From NCBI GenBank assembly GCA_900541505.1, contig UQKK01000049.1, positions 1-22,222 on the forward strand: a stretch of 22,222 bases of DNA, in the 5' to 3' direction. Position 1 is the first letter of the stretch. Each line of letters opens with the position of its first letter. This DNA comes from an uncultured Ruminococcus sp. GTDB taxonomy: Bacteria > Bacillota > Clostridia > Lachnospirales > Lachnospiraceae. The notes under the pieces are model-generated. The model saw only the letters and a program-made list of their open reading frames with translations. It had not been told where the DNA came from and made no database searches. Made by a program: the position numbers and the translations under genes. Below are positions 14,908-21,995 of the stretch, in pieces.

Positions 14908-17076
14908 TTATATGTTGTACCAGATAATCTCGTTCGCCTCAAGAGACAGTTCAAAACTGGAGCCATCTCCTCTGTATACCGTTGTAGTCTGCGGTTCATA
15001 GGTGTTGTTCACCACGCAGTATTTTCCATTCTTCACATAGGCGTGTACTTCCACATTGTAATTGGAGCTGAACCATTTATGCAGTTGTGCCTCATCGTGG
15101 GCAGCCCATATGATGGAACGGTACAGTATACGGCTGTTCTCAAAGCTGTACGGAAGACCGCTGATGTATACGCATCTTCCCTCGCCAAATTCGCGAACTG
15201 CCATCTGGACTTCTCTGTCTCTCTCCACCAGAATTTCTGTTCCGTCCAGCGCGTAGATATTTTTCTTGCCTTCCCCGAAATCAATATCCTTCGTGCAGTC
15301 TTCTTTAATGAAGTGTTCATGCTCTTCCCAGTTGTATTTGTCCACATTCAGGGTAAAACCTGTCTCCTTCTCCACGCCCATGACATTCGCAAGCTGGATG
15401 AAATGTCCCTGGTACTGATGTCCGGAAGGCTCGCCCACACCGATGAATCCGCCTCCGTTGTAAATAAATTTCTTCACTGCGGAAACAATCTTCTCGTCTG
15501 TCCAGTTCTCTCCGCCTGTGTATGCAGTGTCCGCATCTCCCACATTCAGAATAACGTCAATATCATCCAGAATCGCCGGATTCTCCCGGATATCGTCAAA
15601 ACTGATGAACTTCACATCAAAGGGTGCTCCGCTCAATGCCTCTATAATCCCGGAATAGGAGTAGTTCTGCTTGTAATAGATTGCGTGATGCACCATGTGG
15701 TTCCCCCACGCTCTCATACGTCCCCAACAGTTGAGCACTGCCACTTTCTTGATACAGTACGGCGTTGTTCCTTTGATATTGTCATAGAGCGTTCTGAATT
15801 CATTACATACACTCTCCACATAGTCGATAAACTCCGGGAACTGCAGAGCCAGCTTCAAGTACCCGCCGTATCCGATACGGTCGATGGGGCTGCGCAGGAT
15901 TGCCCTTCTCGCTGTCACCCAATTGACCTTGGCTTCCTTCACCGGGTCGCCTCCCTCATGGAAGGTATCCGGGAAAAAGTAAGGGAGAAGTCTTCCTTCT
16001 GTATATTTCACACCCTGGATATCACTGAGCAGACGCAGTGTACAGCCATTTCCGACACTTCCCACCACGGCATCCAGACCAACTTTTTTAAACTCATCCA
16101 TGAAAGGCTCCATGCCAATCCAGTGGTCCCCTAAGAACATCATCGCTTCCTTGCCGTACTCGTGGGTGATGTCCACCATTTCCTTTGCCAGCTTTGCGAC
16201 CTCCCGCATCTGGAATCTCTGGAAATCCTTAAATTCCTTTGAAGGTATGCGGTATGTATTGTTCATATAACCCTGGTCAATGATAAATTCCGGTCGGAAA
16301 CGGTATCCCACCTCTTTTTCAAACTGTTCCAGAATATAGGGACTCACCGATGCGGAATATCCATACCAGTCCACATATTTCTCTCTCGCCATCTCATCGA
16401 ATATCAGCGTAAATTGATGGAAGAATGTGGTGTAACGGATGACATCCACATGAGGATTGTCCTTGATATATTTCCTCAGACGCTCCATAGAATACTTGTG
16501 CGTCTTCGGCTGGCGCACATCAAAGGTTAGCTGCTTCTCAAAATTCGTCCAGCCGTTTGTGACCGCATTGTACATATGTACCGGGTCCCACATAATGTAC
16601 GCGAGGAAGCTCACAGTATAATCATGGAACGGCACTGCCTCATGGATTGTCACATCACCGGTCTCACCGTCATAGCTCCACTTGTCGGCGGGAACGACCT
16701 CCGCTGTGGTCCGGTCTATGACCTCCCACCATCTCGTAATATCATCCCGGTCATTTACCTTCAGCATATCCGGGTACAGATGATTCATCAAATGGACAGA
16801 AAGCTCGCTCTCCACCGCCGTATAGAACGGGGTCATAATATACATCTGCTGAATCTCATCAGGGTTCGCTTTCGCCCAGGCATTATCCTTCCTCGTGGTG
16901 TAGTAGGTGGAATAAACCTTTGCGTCCACCTCCCGCAGTTCTTCCGGATAGTCCGTCCCATCGCAGTCGCGGATGGCATCCGCACCCCACCGCTTTAGTA
17001 ATTCTAAAGTCTCCGGTACGACATCCGTGTCAGTAGGGATTGTCACTCTTCCTAACGTACACTTTTTCAATTCCAT
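14908..17076 (-). CDS. GH112 beta-1,3-galactosyl-N-acetylhexosamine phosphorylase (or relative)
   Basis: Cleaves a terminal beta-galactoside with phosphate, giving alpha-Gal-1-P. Typical substrates are galacto-N-biose (mucin core 1) and lacto-N-biose (milk glycans), acting on imported disaccharide in the cytoplasm. 722 aa from ATG 17076 (GGAGG 8 nt upstream). Starts at 17082 and a TTG at 17112 are in frame but badly placed or overlap the binding site. GRVTIPTDTDVVPET (9-23), GADAIRDCDGTDYP (31-44), RWWEVIDRTTAE (115-126) and GDHWIGMEP (316-324) are present. Asp317 of GDHWIG should be the catalytic acid (Asp313 in the bifidobacterial enzyme, from memory). No signal peptide. Galactosyl-beta-1,4-L-rhamnose phosphorylases share this family, so substrate is not settled. 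nahK, galT and galE are not nearby. Confidence 0.93.
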   Translation of the reverse strand: MELKKCTLGRVTIPTDTDVVPETLELLKRWGADAIRDCDGTDYPEELREVDAKVYSTYYTTRKDNAWAKANPDEIQQMYIMTPFYTAVESELSVHLMNHLYPDMLKVNDRDDITRWWEVIDRTTAEVVPADKWSYDGETGDVTIHEAVPFHDYTVSFLAYIMWDPVHMYNAVTNGWTNFEKQLTFDVRQPKTHKYSMERLRKYIKDNPHVDVIRYTTFFHQFTLIFDEMAREKYVDWYGYSASVSPYILEQFEKEVGYRFRPEFIIDQGYMNNTYRIPSKEFKDFQRFQMREVAKLAKEMVDITHEYGKEAMMFLGDHWIGMEPFMDEFKKVGLDAVVGSVGNGCTLRLLSDIQGVKYTEGRLLPYFFPDTFHEGGDPVKEAKVNWVTARRAILRSPIDRIGYGGYLKLALQFPEFIDYVESVCNEFRTLYDNIKGTTPYCIKKVAVLNCWGRMRAWGNHMVHHAIYYKQNYSYSGIIEALSGAPFDVKFISFDDIRENPAILDDIDVILNVGDADTAYTGGENWTDEKIVSAVKKFIYNGGGFIGVGEPSGHQYQGHFIQLANVMGVEKETGFTLNVDKYNWEEHEHFIKEDCTKDIDFGEGKKNIYALDGTEILVERDREVQMAVREFGEGRCVYISGLPYSFENSRILYRSIIWAAHDEAQLHKWFSSNYNVEVHAYVKNGKYCVVNNTYEPQTTTVYRGDGSSFELSLEANEIIWYNI

Positions 17077-17120
17077 TCTCATCTCCTCCACAGTCACAAA
17101 TCTTTTCAGCAATTTTCTTT

Positions 17121-17149
17121 ATCATATTGAAAATCCTTCTGAACGTCAA
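17121..17149 (-). promoter_or_regulatory. Proximal promoter of the GH112 gene
   Basis: Minus-strand TTGACG (17149-17144), exactly 17 bp, TATGAT (17126-17121). The transcript would start near 17114, with a leader of about 38 nt to the ATG at 17076. Confidence 0.75.
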
Positions 17150-17209
17150 TCTGCTCATTGCTCACATTTTTATGATTCTTGCGGATATGGTCAAGACTCG
17201 CTCGCAAAA

Positions 17210-17238
17210 ATTATCAAAAACCACTGTTCAATTGTCAA
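17210..17238 (-). promoter_or_regulatory. Distal promoter of the GH112 gene
   Basis: Minus-strand perfect TTGACA (17238-17233), 17-bp spacer, GATAAT (17215-17210). It lies 89 bp upstream of the proximal promoter and would give a leader of about 127 nt. The 252-bp gap 17077-17328 between this gene and carD contains no gene. Confidence 0.75.
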
Positions 17239-17328
17239 GGTGCAAATTTCCGGCACGTTTTTCAAAAGCCCCACATCACCGTAACGTCTGCAGCACCGAC
17301 ACCGCTTATTTCGCCTCTCTCCGGATTT

Positions 17329-17823
17329 TTACAGGGACTTTTCTTTTATCTTTTCATCGATAAAATCCGGTATCTCGCTCCTGGGAATTCCCAGCGCAAA
17401 GGCAAATTCGCTGTACAGCGCATTTTCCAGGAGTATCTGGTATTTCTTATCCATACTCGTGATACTCCCGCGGCTCTTCGTCCTCTTATATAAGGTCTTT
17501 AACACCCGCACCCAGTTTTCCGGCTGATATCCGGAGATACAATTCTTATACTCCTGCTCCCTGAGCTTCTCGTTTTCAATCCCCAGGGTTTCGATATCCT
17601 CCATTCTCTTTATCAGGTCCAGCGTCTCCTCCCTGCTGAACGGTCTCCTTAAGTTCCTCTCATCATCGGTGGGAACATATGCCTTGTCCCTGGCATCCTC
17701 TATGGACTGCAATGTATAATATTTCTTTTTCCTGTCGCCAAAGGAAAAATTGAGTGTGCCTACGCTTTCCACCTTATAAACACCCCTGCACTTATATACC
17801 ACCGCGTCCCCACACTTTAACAT
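17329..17823 (-). CDS. CarD/CdnL-type RNA-polymerase-interacting regulator
   Basis: 164 aa from ATG 17823, which has AGGAGG 6 nt upstream. The longer ORF start at 17853 has none and falls inside a leader inverted repeat. Residues 1 to about 58 are the CarD/TRCF-type RNA-polymerase beta-binding domain (GDAVVYKCRGVYKVESVG, then KKKYYTLQS and a D-x-x-YVPTD stretch). The helical C-terminal part (about 62-164) matches the CarD DNA-binding region and ends LGIPRSEIPDFIDEKI. CarD-type proteins stabilise or tune the open promoter complex. Monocistronic: the cstA terminator lies upstream and the GH112 promoters downstream. Confidence 0.88.
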   Translation of the reverse strand: MLKCGDAVVYKCRGVYKVESVGTLNFSFGDRKKKYYTLQSIEDARDKAYVPTDDERNLRRPFSREETLDLIKRMEDIETLGIENEKLREQEYKNCISGYQPENWVRVLKTLYKRTKSRGSITSMDKKYQILLENALYSEFAFALGIPRSEIPDFIDEKIKEKSL

Positions 17824-17852
17824 GTATATCCTCCTTTCCTGTATATTGCGCA

Positions 17853-17878
17853 CTTTGCGTTCCCCTTCAGACGCAAAG
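17853..17878 (-). promoter_or_regulatory. Inverted repeat in the carD leader
   Basis: CTTTGCGT (17853-17860) and ACGCAAAG (17871-17878) form a perfect 8-bp stem with a 10-nt loop. It lies between the presumed start point (near 17895) and the carD binding site, about 20 nt before AGGAGG. It could be an mRNA hairpin or an operator. Confidence 0.65.
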
Positions 17879-17901
17879 CCGGCATGTCTTTCTCTACTGT
17901 G

Positions 17902-17907
17902 AGTATA
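17902..17907 (-). promoter_or_regulatory. Likely -10 box of carD
   Basis: Minus-strand TATACT (5 of 6). A matching -35 is poor (TTGTAG at 15 bp, TGTTGT at 17 bp), and the region lies in the inverted repeat 17914-17947. Transcription would start near 17895. Confidence 0.5.
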
Positions 17908-17913
17908 ACCAAA

Positions 17914-17947
17914 GAAAGACCGCTACAACATGCTGTAACGGTCTTTC
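17914..17947. promoter_or_regulatory. Perfect inverted repeat over the carD -35 region
   Basis: GAAAGACCG (17914-17922) and CGGTCTTTC (17939-17947) are a perfect 9-bp inverted repeat. An inner TACA/TGTA pair lies inside. It overlaps the expected -35 of carD, so it may be an operator. It could also be a read-through terminator, but T tracts on either side are short. Confidence 0.6.
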
Positions 17948-18007
17948 CGGTCCTTCTATGTATTATTTTACCACTTTTTTCGCGCAAAAGTAAGGATTTT
18001 TTCTTTT

Positions 18008-18044
18008 TTTCACACAAAAAGACGGAGACTCTCTCGAATCTCCG
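18008..18044 (-). terminator. Intrinsic terminator of cstA
   Basis: CGGAGACTC (18023-18031) and GAATCTCCG (18036-18044) form a 9-bp stem with one G-T pair and a 4-nt loop. On the minus strand it is followed by TCTTTTTGTG. It lies 76 bp after the cstA stop. Confidence 0.85.
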
Positions 18045-18079
18045 CCCTTTCTGTCTTTCTGTTTTCTTTTTTCAGGACC

Positions 18080-18122
18080 CGCACAGATTTTCTATACTTT
18101 TTATATGCGCACAGATTTTCTA
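18080..18122 (-). repeat. 15-bp direct repeat containing the cstA stop codon
   Basis: The same 15 bp (CGCACAGATTTTCTA on the plus strand) occurs at 18080-18094 and 18108-18122, 28 bp apart. The second copy includes the cstA TAG (18120-18122). It is a small duplication of a gene end with stop codon, like the larger one at rnz. Confidence 0.8.
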
Positions 18123-19820
18123 CGCTTCTGCAGTCTTGTCTGCCTTCTCTGTCAGCTTCTTGATTCCCTGCAGTGCCACAATGACACCGAGAATCAGCAG
18201 CAGGATTGCAAAGATGAGCTGCAGTGTATTTCCGAGGTCTAACTGACCTGCGATAAACTGTCCGCCCAGGTTGTAGATGGTCATGCCAAGAGCAGTAAAT
18301 GTCACTGCCATCATGAACAACATTGGGAGCCACAGCATAACACCCTGACGTTTTGTCTTCTTCAAGAATACGGCACAAGCTACCAGAGCCAGTACAGACA
18401 GCAGCTGGTTCGCGGAACCGAACAGCGGCCAAATCTTCGCGTACCCGACTTTAGCCAGAAGATAAGCAAATACCAGAGTGATAATGGTTGCGAAGTATTT
18501 GTTTGTCATCAGCTTCAGGAATGGGTTCATATTCTTCTCATCTACATCGTCATCCAGCCAGAACTCCTGGAAGGAAAGTCTTCCCACACGCGCCACGGAG
18601 TCCAGAGAAGTCAGCGCGAACGCGGACACGGACAGGTTTATCAATGTAAATACCAAATCATACGGAAGTCCTACCGCTACCAGGAAGTTGGCAACCGCAC
18701 CCGCGAAAATCTGCGGCTGTGTGGTATATCCCAGCTCTGCCGCCTCTCCCTGCGCGAAGGAAGCAACCGCAATCAGAGCGATAACTGCCAGCATACTCTC
18801 CATCAGCATGGCGCCGAAGGATACCGGAAGCATGTTCTTCTCGTTCTTAATCTGCTTGGACGCTGTTCCTGAAGATACCAGAGAATGGAATCCGGATACA
18901 GCTCCGCAGGCAATTGTTACGAACAGGATGGGGAACAGATACTGTCCATCCACATTGAAGCTTGTAAATGCCGGAAGGTGACATTCCGGGTTTGCCACAA
19001 AGACACCGACAATCGCTGCCAGAATCATAAATACCAGCAGGTAACTGTTCAGGTAATCACGGGGCTGCAAGAGCGCCCACACCGGAACGACCGAAGCAAT
19101 CAGTATGTACACGAAGATAATGATGTGCCATGTGCTCTGGCTCACATAAATCGGGAAATGCAGTCCCAGCGCAACAGCAACAACCAGAAGCGCAATTGCG
19201 ATAATAGTGTTCACCCATTTGTTCAGTTTTCCGTATTTCAGCAGCATACCAAGCAGTACCGCCTCCACAATGAAAATCATAGAAGTCGTTGCAACTGCTC
19301 CGTTTGCTGTGATTGTTCCAAGTACCTTGCCGGTCTCAGCTTCCACCTGGAAACCGTTGAATGTTCCCGCTACGACATCAGCGAAAGCGGCAACAACCAG
19401 GATACAGAACAGCCAGCAGAACAGCAGGAAAAGCTTCTTTCCTGTCTTTCCGATATATTCTTCAATGATATAACCGATGGTACGTCCTTTGTTCTTAACA
19501 GAAGCGTACATGGAAGCGAAGTCCTGAACCGCTCCGAAGAACACACCGCCGATAAGTACCCAGAGAAGTACCGGCAGCCATCCGAAAATCGCAGCCTGAA
19601 TCGGTCCGTTGATGGGACCCGCTCCCGCGATAGATGCAAACTGATGTCCAAATACGACGTTGGTGTCGGCAGGCACGTAGTCCACGCCGTCTTCCATCTC
19701 ATAAGCCGGGGTTTTGGCATTCGGGTCAATCCCCCATTTGTTCTGAAGATATCGTCCATAGATTAAATATGCTCCGATGAGCACGACCAGGGCGATGACC
19801 ATCATAAGTATTCCACTCAT
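18120..19820 (-). CDS. cstA: CstA-family carbon starvation / pyruvate-peptide transporter
   Basis: 566-aa polytopic membrane protein. ATG 19820 is preferred: an AGAGG lies about 9-10 nt upstream, and the first TM (about 5-22, LMMVIALVVLIGAYLIYGRY) follows at once. The start at 19847 has no binding site. The family signature GHQFASIAGAGPINGPIQAA is followed by GWLPVLLWVLIGGVFFGAVQDF, and about 14 hydrophobic segments run to the end. It is shorter than E. coli CstA (about 700 aa), as are many Firmicute members. E. coli CstA and BtsT import pyruvate, and peptide uptake is also proposed. The substrate here is unknown. A two-component system is divergent from it and may control it. Confidence 0.93.
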   Translation of the reverse strand: MSGILMMVIALVVLIGAYLIYGRYLQNKWGIDPNAKTPAYEMEDGVDYVPADTNVVFGHQFASIAGAGPINGPIQAAIFGWLPVLLWVLIGGVFFGAVQDFASMYASVKNKGRTIGYIIEEYIGKTGKKLFLLFCWLFCILVVAAFADVVAGTFNGFQVEAETGKVLGTITANGAVATTSMIFIVEAVLLGMLLKYGKLNKWVNTIIAIALLVVAVALGLHFPIYVSQSTWHIIIFVYILIASVVPVWALLQPRDYLNSYLLVFMILAAIVGVFVANPECHLPAFTSFNVDGQYLFPILFVTIACGAVSGFHSLVSSGTASKQIKNEKNMLPVSFGAMLMESMLAVIALIAVASFAQGEAAELGYTTQPQIFAGAVANFLVAVGLPYDLVFTLINLSVSAFALTSLDSVARVGRLSFQEFWLDDDVDEKNMNPFLKLMTNKYFATIITLVFAYLLAKVGYAKIWPLFGSANQLLSVLALVACAVFLKKTKRQGVMLWLPMLFMMAVTFTALGMTIYNLGGQFIAGQLDLGNTLQLIFAILLLILGVIVALQGIKKLTEKADKTAEA

Positions 19821-19875
19821 TATTTCATCCTCTTTCCTTTTATTCATTTGTACAGCTTTTTTATGTACGTATAAG

Positions 19876-19904
19876 GTTTTATCACTTTACTTTTGAAAAG
19901 TCAA
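19876..19904 (-). promoter_or_regulatory. Likely cstA promoter
   Basis: Minus-strand TTGACT (19904-19899), 17-bp spacer, TAAAAC (19881-19876, 4 of 6). The transcript would start near 19869, about 49 nt before the ATG. A 13-bp palindrome (19889-19901) overlaps the -35 and spacer. Confidence 0.55.
19889..19901. promoter_or_regulatory. Operator-like palindrome in the cstA promoter
   Basis: ACTTTTGAAAAGT is a perfect palindrome around a central G. It overlaps the end of the presumed -35 and the spacer, a good repressor or response-regulator position. No known consensus is claimed. Confidence 0.5.
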
Positions 19905-19986
19905 CTGATTTTTTATAGAAATTTTATATTTTGTTTATTTTCTTTCACTCGTCTCTCTCAGCTGTTTCTATATTAATAACCCCTTG

Positions 19987-19999
19987 TTTTTTTTTTTTT
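19987..19999 (+). repeat. T13 homopolymer tract upstream of the sensor kinase
   Basis: Thirteen consecutive T residues lie just upstream of the kinase promoter, in the 254-bp gap between divergent cstA and the kinase gene. Tracts of this length are prone to slippage. Confidence 0.9.
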
Positions 20000-20004
20000 C
20001 TTAC

Positions 20005-20032
20005 TTGTGTTATCCTTGTAATACCGTAATAT
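20005..20032 (+). promoter_or_regulatory. Possible promoter of the KdpDE-like pair
   Basis: TTGTGT (20005-20010), 16-bp spacer, TAATAT (20027-20032). It starts 5 bp after the T13 tract. The transcript would start near 20039, about 36 nt before the ATG at 20075. Confidence 0.45.
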
Positions 20033-20074
20033 TAAATTTTATGCCGCTCATTTGGCGGTAAAATGGAGACTACT

Positions 20075-21148
20075 ATGAAAACTTATATTTTTCGCAACCT
20101 CGCCATTACAGTTTTTTTGCTTGCATGCGCGACCGGTCTGGCTTTTTTATTTTTCCATTTCGGACATAAGAACTCGGCGAATATCGCCCTGTTTTATACA
20201 CTGGCGCTGATTTTAATTTCGCTGTACACGGATGGCTATTTCTATGGCATCGCCGCTGCGCTGTTCAATGTCATCGCGGTCAATTATTTCTTTGCCTATC
20301 CGTATTTCAAGCTGAATTTTACATTGGACGGCTATCCCATCACGTTCCTGGGGATGCTCGCTATTTCCCTCATCGCCAGCGCTATCACCTCGTCCATGAA
20401 GCGGCAGAAGCGCCTGATAGCCGAAAGGGAAAAGAAACTTGTAGAAGCGGACAAGGAGAAGCTGAGAGCGAATCTGCTGCGGGCGGTGTCTCACGACCTG
20501 CGCACCCCGCTCACCAGTATCATCGGCTCCTCTTCCTCCTATCTGGAGAATTACACAGACCTCCCGGATGCCGAGCGCACCGAGCTGGTCTTAAATATAC
20601 GGGAAGATTCGGAATGGCTCTTAAACATGGTAGAAAACCTTCTGACTGTCACCCGGATTTCCGGCAATACAGGGAAGGTTAAAAAATCCCTGGAAGTCGT
20701 GGAAGAGGTGGTGTCCGAAGCCATCCTGCGGCTCCAGAAACGTCTGCCGAATATGAAAGTCAAAGTCACCATGCCCAATGATTTTCTGATGCTTCCTATG
20801 GATGCCACTCTGATTGAGCAGGTGCTCATAAATCTGCTGGAAAATTCTTTCATTCACTCCGGCAGTAAACAGCCTTCCGACCTCATCATCCGAGAAACCG
20901 AGGATTCCGTCACTTTCACCATCAAGGACTACGGCATCGGACTGGACGAGAAGCGCCTCCCCTTCATCTTTGAAGGGCAGTATTCTTCTGATTCCTCTGA
21001 CGGAAATAAAGGAATCGGCATCGGACTTTCCATCTGCAAGACTATCGTACAGGCGCATGACGGAAGCATCACCGCCGCCAACCACACGCACGGCGCGGAA
21101 TTTTCATTCACTCTGCCAAAAGACAAGGAGGAAGACGAACATGCATAA
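20075..21148 (+). CDS. KdpD-like membrane sensor histidine kinase, short form
   Basis: 357 aa from ATG 20075, which has GGAG 6 nt upstream. An in-frame ATG at 20063 has no good site, though it cannot be excluded. The N-terminal part (about 5-110) is a four-TM DUF4118 sensor as in KdpD, including the NYFFAYPYFKLNFTLDGYPI loop. A Lys/Glu-rich coiled coil (about 110-132) follows, then the HisKA H-box AVSHDLRTPLTSIIGS with phosphorylated His140, and the ATPase part with INLLENSFIHSG (N box), DYGIGLD (G1) and GIGIGLSIC (G2). It lacks the N-terminal KdpD and universal-stress domains (about 390 aa) of classical KdpD. No kdpFABC is in the window. The stop overlaps the start of the response regulator gene by 8 bp, so the two are co-translated. 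It is divergent from cstA. Confidence 0.92.
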   Translation: MKTYIFRNLAITVFLLACATGLAFLFFHFGHKNSANIALFYTLALILISLYTDGYFYGIAAALFNVIAVNYFFAYPYFKLNFTLDGYPITFLGMLAISLIASAITSSMKRQKRLIAEREKKLVEADKEKLRANLLRAVSHDLRTPLTSIIGSSSSYLENYTDLPDAERTELVLNIREDSEWLLNMVENLLTVTRISGNTGKVKKSLEVVEEVVSEAILRLQKRLPNMKVKVTMPNDFLMLPMDATLIEQVLINLLENSFIHSGSKQPSDLIIRETEDSVTFTIKDYGIGLDEKRLPFIFEGQYSSDSSDGNKGIGIGLSICKTIVQAHDGSITAANHTHGAEFSFTLPKDKEEDEHA

Positions 21149-21848
21149 GTTTTCTGTTCTGATTATAGAAGATGAAAAAAATATCCAGGCTTTTATGGGA
21201 AAGGTACTGAAACGCCACGATTACCGGGTCCTCTGCGCAGATAACGGAAAGGACGGACTGGAACTGATACGCTCCCAGTGTCCTGACATCATCCTTCTGG
21301 ACTTGGGTCTCCCCGACGTCAGCGGCAATGATATCATCAGTGAGGTACGCACCTGGACCAGTACTCCTATCATCGTGATTTCCGCCCGTACCGCGGAGCG
21401 TGAGAAAGTGACAGCTCTGGACCAGGGTGCGGATGATTACATTACCAAGCCGTTCGGCACGTCCGAACTCCTCGCCCGGATACGCGCCTCCTTGCGGCAC
21501 AGCAACCGTATGAATACAGAAAATCCGCTCTACATCCGTCCTTACCGCCACAGCGGTATGACTCTGGACTTTGCAAAGCGTCTCCTGACCGTGGAGGACA
21601 GAGAAATCCATCTGACTCCCATTGAGTATAAAATTGTGTCCTTTCTGGCGCAAAATTCCGGAAAGGTCATGACCTACGCCACCATTCTTTCCAATGTGTG
21701 GGGTCCCTATGCGGACGACGACAATAAGATACTGCGTGTCAACATGGCGAATATCCGCCGCAAGATTGAGTCTGACCCGGCGCAGCCGAAATACATATTT
21801 ACAGAGGTGGGCGTGGGCTACCGCATGGCGGAGGATGAGGAGGAATAG
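21141..21848 (+). CDS. KdpE-like OmpR-family response regulator
   Basis: 235 aa. Start ATG 21141 overlaps the end of the kinase gene and has AGGAGG 9 nt upstream. A longer in-frame ORF from 20970 overlaps the kinase and is rejected. The receiver domain (about 1-120) shows the acidic pair IIEDEKN (8-14), the phosphorylated Asp54 in ILLDLGLPD, VISARTA and the conserved Lys in YITKPFG. The winged-helix DNA-binding domain (about 138-232) shows HLTPIEYKIVSFLAQNSGKV and a closing YIFTEVGVGYRM, typical of KdpE/OmpR. Cognate of the adjacent kinase. Targets are unknown; the divergent cstA and its palindrome are the nearest candidates. Confidence 0.95.
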   Translation: MHKFSVLIIEDEKNIQAFMGKVLKRHDYRVLCADNGKDGLELIRSQCPDIILLDLGLPDVSGNDIISEVRTWTSTPIIVISARTAEREKVTALDQGADDYITKPFGTSELLARIRASLRHSNRMNTENPLYIRPYRHSGMTLDFAKRLLTVEDREIHLTPIEYKIVSFLAQNSGKVMTYATILSNVWGPYADDDNKILRVNMANIRRKIESDPAQPKYIFTEVGVGYRMAEDEEE

Positions 21849-21871
21849 GCGTGCTTTCGCCTTCTCTTCTT
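21847..21871 (+). terminator. Weak terminator after the response regulator
   Basis: AGGCG (21847-21851) pairs with CGCCT (21858-21862), with a 6-nt loop. It is followed by TCTCTTCTT. The stem starts inside the stop codon. It is short but well placed. Confidence 0.45.
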
Positions 21872-21926
21872 ACGATTTCCTGTGAGAAAGCAATGCTAAA
21901 ATACTGCTAAGAATCCTGTATTTCTC

Positions 21927-21955
21927 TTTTCACGTTATCGGTTATCACTTATAAT
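21927..21955 (+). promoter_or_regulatory. Promoter of the 47-aa membrane protein
   Basis: TTTTCA (21927-21932, 4 of 6), 17-bp spacer, perfect TATAAT (21950-21955). The transcript would start near 21962, 34 nt before the ATG at 21996. This argues against an upstream start at 21954. Confidence 0.7.
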
Positions 21956-21995
21956 GCAACTAGAAATTTTAAACGTCAAAGGGGTGTACAGCATT

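Noticed and set aside
17077..17112. Upstream TTG and ATG starts for the GH112 gene
   Set aside because: The TTG start would translate through the GGAGG site, and the ATG at 17082 is only 2 nt from it; ATG 17076 has correct spacing.
18885..19766. Plus-strand ORF of 293 codons opposite cstA
   Set aside because: Shadow of the highly hydrophobic cstA codons, giving an Asn/Gln/Arg-rich nonsense product.
20044..20058. Small hairpin in the kinase leader
   Set aside because: Only a 4-bp stem; not distinguishable from chance.
20970..21140. N-terminal extension of the response regulator
   Set aside because: It overlaps the kinase catalytic region in another frame, and the receiver domain starts cleanly at the ATG 21141 with AGGAGG upstream.
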